A stretch of 5,495 bases of DNA, taken from NCBI GenBank assembly GCA_030917445.1, contig JAUPUR010000051.1, positions 1 through 5,495 on the forward strand. The letters run 5' to 3'. Made by a program: the position numbers and the translations under genes. Below, one piece after another: positions 1 through 4,886 of the stretch. The stretch comes from Patescibacteria group bacterium. Its GTDB lineage: Bacteria; Patescibacteriota; Microgenomatia; Levybacterales; UBA12049. The notes below the pieces were generated by a model, which saw nothing but the letters and a program-made list of their open reading frames with translations, ran no database searches and was not told the origin of the DNA. The stretch's first letter is position 1; every line of letters begins with the position of its first letter.

Positions 1-108
1 ACAAAAAGAGTTTTGCTTGACTTTATACCTTACGTTCCTTCACTCTCTCCTTACGGATGTGACGATTCTTCTGGTCCAGTAGGAGCACTCTACGTTACTG
101 CGCCATAG
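1..108 (+). CDS. Possible C-terminal end of an upstream gene (partial)
   Basis: Frame 1 is open from the first base to a TAG at 106-108, giving 35 residues that end in SSGPVGALYVTAP. The composition (Gly, Pro, Ser, Asp, one Cys) looks like ordinary protein, whereas the other two forward frames contain stops. If real, it converges on the minus-strand gene and overlaps its last codons by 14 bases (95-108). I do not recognise the family. Thirty-five open codons can occur by chance, so this is a weak call that depends on sequence to the left of the window. Confidence 0.35.
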   Translation, partial: TKRVLLDFIPYVPSLSPYGCDDSSGPVGALYVTAP

Positions 109-1282
109 CCTGACATACTTCAATTTTATATTCTTCAGGAATTTTAGAACACATCGATCTTTTCTCTATAATTTCGAGTGGATAACTTGTAAATTGATGT
201 TGTAATATTTCGTAGCATGCCTGAGGAGCATCGTCAGGAAGAATTCGACAAAGCTCGAAAGGGAAAATTCTATCTCCCATAGAGTAAAAAGAATTGGCAA
301 TACTAATAACACAAAGGCTTTTCCACCCAACAGGCATCTTGTCACAATACAATACAACTTTGTTTTTATCGTTGCCTACAAGTGGAGTCATCTGTCTCGC
401 AACAGAATCAAAACATGTTGCTTTATATTCTTCATTCTCCACGGTAGTACATAGCTGTCCAGCTTGAGTTAGATCTCCTTTGAAAATGTCTTTATAAGCC
501 ATCTGAGGCTGATTGGACCAGCACGCTTTTCTATATTTCTCAGCAATTCGATCGTCATAACATGGGTATGAAGGATCTTTCAAGTCAATCCATCGATCAG
601 GAGATGGCTTGCCATTGGTATGAACCGCCCAGTTATTTTCCATAAAAGCACCATCATAACAATTGTATGCAGTAAAATTTTCAACAAGAGTTGCCACCGT
701 ATCACAATCAGCAAGTGCTTGAGGAAGATTTTTATATTCTCGCCAAGCAAGAAGTCCATGCCCAATTGCATGAGCACACTGAGTTGCGGTAGCAACACTG
801 ACTTTATAACACTCACCCATTATTTCCGAAAGTTGCCCCATACCATGCTCTGCAATTGAGCGAATCAAAAAACCGTGATAACACGAAGAAAGAAAATAAT
901 CTTTACAATAGATCATTCCCTTAGCGTCATACTCTGTATAAAGCCAGTCACCAACAGTATGATTGAGAAGATGAGCTTCCCCATCAAATGGAATTCCTGA
1001 ATGAAGTAACTCTTCTTGAGCCAATGTTGGACCGACGCGTTCTATTAGTTGCCTATACAATTGATCTCTCACTTTTGTCACTTTCGTCTCCTTAATTCCC
1101 TGTATCTCTTGAGAATACGCAGATACTTTCGAAACACCTGTTGATGTACTTTTATTTGAGATGAAAAAATATCCAGAAAAAAGAATGATGTTAAGTAGAA
1201 TAATGCTAATCACAACAGTGATAAATCTTTTATTTATTTTTAAAAGTGTAAGAAATGATTCTTTGTGGATATTTTTTACCAT
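95..1282 (-). CDS. Membrane-anchored His/Cys-rich helical-repeat protein (paralogue of the divergent gene)
   Basis: This is a 395-residue protein of unknown function. Residues 12-19 are Lys/Arg-rich and 20-42 form one hydrophobic segment, so it is probably an N-in signal anchor with the rest outside the membrane. A His/Cys signature follows: H104xxxH108, C126, CYHG at 134-137, CxHxIGHG at 169-176 (H171, H175), and CYDGAFME at 208-215. There are 16 cysteines in eight spaced pairs: 126/134, 158/169, 193/208, 241/254, 278/290, 313/324, 345/356 and 378/390. From 158 on the pairs recur every 32-48 residues, which suggests a helix-turn-helix solenoid with one disulfide per repeat, as in the Sel1-like Helicobacter Hcp proteins (analogy, not shown homology). 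The same signature is in the divergent gene, which adds a cupredoxin domain. ATG at 1282 is the only usable in-frame start before the membrane segment; no Shine-Dalgarno is visible. Metal binding is an inference from the conserved histidines. Confidence 0.9.
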   Translation of the reverse strand: MVKNIHKESFLTLLKINKRFITVVISIILLNIILFSGYFFISNKSTSTGVSKVSAYSQEIQGIKETKVTKVRDQLYRQLIERVGPTLAQEELLHSGIPFDGEAHLLNHTVGDWLYTEYDAKGMIYCKDYFLSSCYHGFLIRSIAEHGMGQLSEIMGECYKVSVATATQCAHAIGHGLLAWREYKNLPQALADCDTVATLVENFTAYNCYDGAFMENNWAVHTNGKPSPDRWIDLKDPSYPCYDDRIAEKYRKACWSNQPQMAYKDIFKGDLTQAGQLCTTVENEEYKATCFDSVARQMTPLVGNDKNKVVLYCDKMPVGWKSLCVISIANSFYSMGDRIFPFELCRILPDDAPQACYEILQHQFTSYPLEIIEKRSMCSKIPEEYKIEVCQAMAQ

Positions 1283-1290
1283 GGTATTAT
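1263..1290 (+). promoter_or_regulatory. Candidate leaderless promoter of the plus-strand paralogue
   Basis: TTGTGG (1263-1268) is separated by 16 bases from TATTAT (1285-1290). TATTAT ends six bases before the ATG at 1297, the spacing expected when transcription begins at the start codon itself. No Shine-Dalgarno precedes that ATG. The -10 hexamer is strong (5 of 6) and the -35 is weak (TTG only). The site sits inside the 5' end of the minus-strand gene, so the two promoters must compete. Confidence 0.5.
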
Positions 1291-1313
1291 GAAAAGATGA
1301 AATTGCGTATCAA
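1286..1313 (-). promoter_or_regulatory. Candidate promoter of the minus-strand gene
   Basis: On the minus strand, TTGATA (1313 to 1308) is followed after 16 bases by CATAAT (1291 to 1286), each 5 of 6 to the sigma70 consensus. Only three bases separate CATAAT from the ATG at 1282, so the expected transcription start falls at or just inside the start codon. That is tight even for a leaderless message and lowers my confidence. The site lies partly within the first codons of the opposite gene, and its -10 overlaps that gene's -10. Confidence 0.42.
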
Positions 1314-2661
1314 AAAAAGATCGCTTCTCCTTGTTCTCATCTGTATTACTGTCATCAACGTTCTTGTTCTCGTTCTGATGCTTTTTAATCCTTTTGCACC
1401 AAAAGAAATTATTATGGACGAGAACGGATTTACACCTGATACTCTTATTGTCTCCCAGTATACACCAATCATTTTTATCAACAAAGACTCATCAGATCGC
1501 TGGCCAGCAAGCAATGTTCATCCGACACATGAAAAGTATCCGGAATTTGATTCACAGCAAGGAGTGAAACCTGATGAGACATGGTCATTCACACCCAAAA
1601 ATGTAGGAGAATGGCAATTTCATGATCACCTCTTTCCCCATAGAAAAGGTCTCATCATTGTGAAAAAAGCATCTATGCTTCAGGCTCTCTTCTCAAAATA
1701 TTTCACAAAAGAAAAAAGAGAAGAAAAAATTACAATTCAAAATGATCTCAATAAATCCTCCCAAGAAAGTCTTGCGAAGACTTACAATTCTCTCAAAGAA
1801 TATGCCAAAACCAATGGCACGGAAAAGCTCTGGGCTCATGTTCTCACGACATATGGAAAGGAAGATGGCTCACAAGGAAATATCCATGATATTGCTCATT
1901 TTGCTGGCAAATTAATTTTTGATGAAAAAGGGCTTGAAGGGATCTCAATCTGTACTCCTGTTTTTGCATTTGGGTGTTATCACGGTCTTCTTGATAGCGC
2001 ATTTACCAAAAATCTTGATCGTCTCACAGACGCAGAAAAAGCATGTGCTGGAATTGATGGAGTAAATTCTGGCTCATATCATTCCTGTGTGCATGGAATA
2101 GGACACGGAGTCGCTAGTTTTTACAAATCAAAAGATTTGGCTGCCTCATTAAGAAGCTGTGAAAGACTCGTTGAAGATGCACAAAATTCTTGCTTTGATG
2201 GCATCTTTATGGAGTTTGGACGCGAAGCAAGTGGTAACTATTATAAAAAAGACGAACCACTTTTCCCCTGCAATACGTTAAACGTAAAATATCAGTACTC
2301 ATGTGGACGAAATATTCCAAGTATCATGATGACACACTTCAATTTATCCTTCAAAGAGATCGCAACAGCGTGTGACTCAAGTACTGCAAGTATCAAAAAT
2401 TCGTGCTTTACCGCACTTGGTTTTCTTGCAACATATAAAGGAGAAGGTGATGTAGCAAAAATTAAAGCGCTTTGTACGACTCTTTCGTCTGAAGAATTTA
2501 TCTCTGTCTGTACCACTTCTGCAGCAGGTGAAATCATCTTCCAGCAGATGACAAATTGGCCAACGCTCTCACAAGATATTTGTCAAACACTTCCTGAGAA
2601 AAATCTTCAAAATTGCCTTAACTTTACAGACACAATCAAAAAATCATACAATTTTCTCTAA
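1297..2661 (+). CDS. Membrane-anchored cupredoxin fused to His/Cys-rich helical repeats
   Basis: 454 residues from ATG 1297. The frame is open back to 1255, but starting there would put 14 residues ahead of the basic MKLRIKKR and lose the promoter spacing. Residues 1-8 are basic and 9-30 hydrophobic, giving a signal anchor. Residues 36-124 look like a cupredoxin beta-sandwich: NGFTPDTL near 43-50, then NVHPTH at 73-78 and WQFHDHLFPHRKG at 106-118. This domain has no cysteine, so a classical type-1 copper site is unlikely; the His cluster could still bind copper. A charged, probably helical linker spans 125-190. Then comes the domain shared with the minus-strand gene: H197xxxH201, C219, CYHG 227-230, CxHxIGHG 264-271, CFDGIFME 299-306. 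Its 14 cysteines form pairs 219/227, 250/264, 288/299, 325/336, 359/370, 393/405 and 429/440, at 34-38-residue periods after the first. A surface metal or redox role is inferred; no enzyme family is recognised. Confidence 0.92.
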   Translation: MKLRIKKRSLLLVLICITVINVLVLVLMLFNPFAPKEIIMDENGFTPDTLIVSQYTPIIFINKDSSDRWPASNVHPTHEKYPEFDSQQGVKPDETWSFTPKNVGEWQFHDHLFPHRKGLIIVKKASMLQALFSKYFTKEKREEKITIQNDLNKSSQESLAKTYNSLKEYAKTNGTEKLWAHVLTTYGKEDGSQGNIHDIAHFAGKLIFDEKGLEGISICTPVFAFGCYHGLLDSAFTKNLDRLTDAEKACAGIDGVNSGSYHSCVHGIGHGVASFYKSKDLAASLRSCERLVEDAQNSCFDGIFMEFGREASGNYYKKDEPLFPCNTLNVKYQYSCGRNIPSIMMTHFNLSFKEIATACDSSTASIKNSCFTALGFLATYKGEGDVAKIKALCTTLSSEEFISVCTTSAAGEIIFQQMTNWPTLSQDICQTLPEKNLQNCLNFTDTIKKSYNFL

Positions 2662-2872
2662 CTACTTGAACTTTTACACATATTGACTTAGGATACAAAT
2701 ATGACCACTACATTTATATCGCTTGAAACCAGTTCTACTTTTTTTGCTGGTTTGATCCAATACAAAATTTAATTGCAAAAAAAAACTCTAGGACTAAATA
2801 GGGATATGTTTTTGTCTCCTTAATTTTATTAAATACTCATATTTTTATAAAAATTCTACGTGATTTTTCTGC
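2662..2872. other. Intergenic region, no confident gene
   Basis: AT-rich spacer between the cupredoxin gene and the promoter at 2873. It holds an inverted repeat at 2726-2753, a nine-A run at 2777-2785, and two short AT palindromes near 2820-2832 and 2840-2853. A 23-codon frame (ATG 2701 to TAA 2772) has AGGA seven bases upstream, but nothing else supports it. No hairpin followed by a T run is visible after the TAA at 2659-2661, so I cannot place a terminator for the upstream gene. I see no tRNA or other recognisable RNA. Confidence 0.6.
2726..2753. repeat. Inverted repeat with T-run in the loop
   Basis: Perfect 7-base arms AAACCAG (2726-2732) and CTGGTTT (2747-2753) enclose 14 bases that include seven T in a row (2739-2745). 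In a classical intrinsic terminator the T run follows the stem; here it lies in the loop on the + strand. It could be a weak structure ending the upstream transcript or chance. It lies within the dubious 23-codon frame. Confidence 0.4.
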
Positions 2873-2901
2873 TTGACAGGCACACTTCTCTCTGATATTA
2901 T
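2873..2901 (+). promoter_or_regulatory. Strong sigma70-type promoter with extended -10
   Basis: A perfect TTGACA (2873-2878) is followed after exactly 17 bases by TATTAT (2896-2901), with a TGa extension immediately before the -10 (2893-2895). The transcription start should fall near 2907-2909. AT-rich tracts lie upstream at 2822-2860. This is the best promoter in the window and drives the Tat-exported protein. The long open frame downstream would begin at the TTG of this -35 box, so that start is not usable. Confidence 0.82.
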
Positions 2902-2908
2902 GAGATGC

Positions 2909-2948
2909 AAGGTATACGAATATAAGATATTCTTATATCCCTTGTATA
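2909..2948 (+). promoter_or_regulatory. Palindromic leader between promoter and start codon
   Basis: The roughly 40-base leader contains a perfect inverted repeat, ATATAAGA (2920-2927) and TCTTATAT (2931-2938), around TAT. TATAC (2913-2917) can also pair with GTATA (2944-2948), and AAGG (2909-2912) with CCTT (2940-2943). AAGG is the only Shine-Dalgarno-like stretch before the ATG at 2948 and is too far away (35 bases) unless the hairpin brings it closer. It may be an operator just downstream of the promoter or an RNA hairpin that affects translation. Sequence alone does not separate these. Confidence 0.5.
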
Positions 2949-4195
2949 TGTCAGAAAAATTCACTGGAATGCCTATTCCAGATAAAGACAGAACTTTTTC
3001 TAGACGGACATTCCTCAAAGCGATGGCCGGAGCTGCTCTCGCCGCTACCCCACTCGCTCGTACTTCTGAAACATACGCAGCCAACAACCTGGATGCAGAT
3101 CCGACAGTTGACCTTGAAAGCGATAATACAGATGACCTGGTAGAAATGCCTAAAACTCCAACCCCTGAATACAATCAAATGAATAGAGAGCAGATGGTAG
3201 AAATAGTTCGTTTATCAAACGAAGCTGCGAATAAAATTCCCTACGCGACATTCAAAAGAGCAATTGAACCAATTACATTTATGGGTAAATATGACATGCA
3301 ACAACCCGAAGTTTATGCACCATTATGGGTTGATTTTGGAAGAGAGATTGCAGAATCATCTGGTGGAGAACCTCCAAACCCACGATTTATTGGCTCAAAA
3401 GAAAATCCTCAAAACGGCATGTTCACGTTTGGACTCGGAAATGTACCTTCCGCAGTAAATGATGGTGATGGAAGAAGTTTTAATTTTATTACACAGTTTC
3501 TTCCTACTGGAAGAACTGAACATGATATTGAATTAACATTCAATGGAAAAAAACAGCAAGCAATTGCAGATATCATCTGGGGACATTTTAGATTCCGAAC
3601 AAGAAAAATAACTGTCCCGATGTACTCTGGAATTCGAACTGGATCGGAAACAACAACCAGTAACCCACCCATAGTCGTTAAAGAAGGCAGAGCAATAAAT
3701 CAACTCTCCCCCGGAAATTTAACAGAACAAGATCGTTTTATCGAACTATTTGACCAACATAGAGGAAGTGCCATTATGTCTGGAACTGTAGGATATCCTT
3801 ATCCTTATAGTTACTATAATAAATACGCAGGTCAAATACCTGATGAGCTAAGAGATATCAATTATGGTAATCCTAACGCTGACTTGAATCAATATTTTTA
3901 CTATCAACTGCTAGATAGAGGCTTACAAGCTGGGCTAGATAGTAATAAAAAAGGCGCTGACCTTGTAGCTCACCATGTTGATTATGCAACAGGACAACTT
4001 GCTCAAGAGAACATTAGTGATTTAAAAGGAATTCTTGAAGAAAAAATTCAAGAAATGGAAGAAACAGGTGGGTTAAGCTTACCAGATAATGAATCAATCC
4101 TAGCTTCACCGACAATTGATATTGCTACATTAACAGGGCTTCCAAGAATTCTACCCTATTATATAACTCCTGTAGCTTCACCTTTATATAAGTAA
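2948..4195 (+). CDS. Tat-exported cysteine-free protein of unknown function
   Basis: 415 residues from ATG 2948. The N-terminus is a model Tat signal: SRRTFLK at 18-24 with the arginine pair R19-R20, a mild Ala-rich hydrophobic stretch at 25-36, Arg38 in the c-region, and a likely cleavage after TYA (42-44). Tat substrates are usually folded in the cytoplasm before export. The mature part has an acidic, disordered-looking stretch (48-66) and no cysteine at all, unlike the neighbours. A Tyr/Pro patch, GYPYPYSYY, lies at 282-290, and a charged helix with coiled-coil look follows NISDLKG in the C-terminal part. Two adjacent histidines (AHHVDY) are the most ligand-like residues. I do not recognise a domain. 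Bases 3001-3060, covering the signal, are about 63% GC against 30-38% in two later 60-base lines counted, largely from Ala codons. A start at 2873 is rejected because it lies on the -35 box; ATG 2969 would also retain the Tat motif. Confidence 0.88.
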   Translation: MSEKFTGMPIPDKDRTFSRRTFLKAMAGAALAATPLARTSETYAANNLDADPTVDLESDNTDDLVEMPKTPTPEYNQMNREQMVEIVRLSNEAANKIPYATFKRAIEPITFMGKYDMQQPEVYAPLWVDFGREIAESSGGEPPNPRFIGSKENPQNGMFTFGLGNVPSAVNDGDGRSFNFITQFLPTGRTEHDIELTFNGKKQQAIADIIWGHFRFRTRKITVPMYSGIRTGSETTTSNPPIVVKEGRAINQLSPGNLTEQDRFIELFDQHRGSAIMSGTVGYPYPYSYYNKYAGQIPDELRDINYGNPNADLNQYFYYQLLDRGLQAGLDSNKKGADLVAHHVDYATGQLAQENISDLKGILEEKIQEMEETGGLSLPDNESILASPTIDIATLTGLPRILPYYITPVASPLYK

Positions 4196-4208
4196 ATATT
4201 ACTCTAGC

Positions 4209-4237
4209 TTGCTCCAACGAAATATCTGATATATGAT
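4209..4237 (+). promoter_or_regulatory. Candidate leaderless promoter of the membrane-protein gene
   Basis: TTGCTC (4209-4214) and TATGAT (4232-4237, 5 of 6 to consensus) are 17 bases apart. TATGAT ends seven bases before the ATG at 4245, the spacing of a leaderless start, and no Shine-Dalgarno is present. The open frame can be extended to an ATG at 4233, but that codon is inside this -10 hexamer. The -10 is embedded in an inverted repeat, so repressor control is possible. Confidence 0.55.
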
Positions 4238-4242
4238 ATTTC
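4219..4242. repeat. Inverted repeat over the -10 region, possible operator
   Basis: Perfect 8-base arms GAAATATC (4219-4226) and GATATTTC (4235-4242) flank the 8-base centre TGATATAT. The two half-sites are 16 bases apart centre to centre, about one and a half helical turns. The repeat covers the -10 hexamer and stops two bases before the start codon. In a read-through transcript from the gene upstream it would form a hairpin, but no T run follows, so a terminator is unlikely. Confidence 0.5.
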
Positions 4243-4244
4243 TA

Positions 4245-4886
4245 ATGCAAATTAAAAAAAATTATTTAAAAGGAATTTTTTTTACTCTCCTCAGTGTAAT
4301 TCTAATATTTATTGTAAGTTTGGGAATTATTTATTTTCAAATAAATCAAAAAACGGATTTTAAGTGTACAGAATTTAGCAAACTATTTTCAAATTCCGAC
4401 TGCGGATTAATTTTTACAACTGAAGATCAATCATTTTCATCAGTACTTGGAATTGTGAAGAATAAATATGAAAAGAATAATTCATATTTTATTGAATTAA
4501 GCACAAAAGACATTAACAATTCACTTCTCATTGAAACAATCAAACTTAACAAGCCTAAGACTTCACTTACTAAAAATACATATACTGAATCAACCAAAAA
4601 GCTTTCAAGCAACTCACTCCCCGTAGATGATAAATCACTTTTTGAAATATTAAATAAAAATGATCAAATAATGATTAGTGTCTTCATAAACAGCGGTTCT
4701 GAGCTTAGCAATCGTGTAATGAATAATCAAAAAGATCCCAAGTTTAAAAAATGTGTAAGTTATCATGAGTTATTTATAGAATATCTAAAAAATCCTTCCC
4801 TTGTTACATATTTACAGCTAAAGTTAAATAAATTAAAAAATTCATGTGATATAACTGCGCTTCAAATACAAATTTTTGAAAAATGA
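4245..4886 (+). CDS. Single-pass membrane protein of unknown function
   Basis: 213 residues from ATG 4245. MQIKKNYLK is basic, residues 11-31 form one hydrophobic segment, and the remaining 180 or so residues should lie outside the membrane. They are rich in Ser, Asn, Lys and Thr, with four cysteines (41, 53, 170, 201) that could make two disulfides: one near the membrane and one linking C-terminal helices. I recognise no domain. Four 60-base lines counted in this gene average about 27% GC, against about 42-45% in lines counted from the two genes at the left, so it is compositionally distinct. The stop TGA overlaps the next gene's ATG as ATGA, so the two are probably cotranscribed and translationally coupled. 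ATG 4233 is a less likely start because it lies in the -10 hexamer. Confidence 0.85.
   Translation: MQIKKNYLKGIFFTLLSVILIFIVSLGIIYFQINQKTDFKCTEFSKLFSNSDCGLIFTTEDQSFSSVLGIVKNKYEKNNSYFIELSTKDINNSLLIETIKLNKPKTSLTKNTYTESTKKLSSNSLPVDDKSLFEILNKNDQIMISVFINSGSELSNRVMNNQKDPKFKKCVSYHELFIEYLKNPSLVTYLQLKLNKLKNSCDITALQIQIFEK

Noticed and set aside
580..859. Open frames on both strands inside the minus-strand gene, and similar ones in the other genes
   Set aside because: They lie in alternative frames of well-supported genes, have no start signals and give low-complexity shadow products.
1255..1296. ATG 1255 as the start of the cupredoxin gene
   Set aside because: It adds 14 uncharacteristic residues ahead of a normal basic anchor start, extends 28 bases into the opposite gene, and leaves the TATTAT-to-ATG 1297 spacing unexplained.
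1875..2110. Cytochrome c or HD-phosphohydrolase assignment from the His/Cys motifs
   Set aside because: There is no CxxCH haem motif, and IHDIAH lacks the spacing and partner residues of an HD domain.
2683..2714. TTGACT at 2683-2688 as a promoter
   Set aside because: The nearest -10-like hexamer (TACATT, 2709-2714) is 20 bases away and a poor match.
2726..2753. Intrinsic terminator of the cupredoxin gene
   Set aside because: The T run is in the loop, not after the stem, and no T run follows on either strand.
2905..2925. Six-codon upstream frame (ATG CAA GGT ATA CGA ATA TAA) in the Tat-gene leader
   Set aside because: Its ATG lies only four bases after the -10, so it is probably not in the transcript, and no ribosome site precedes it.
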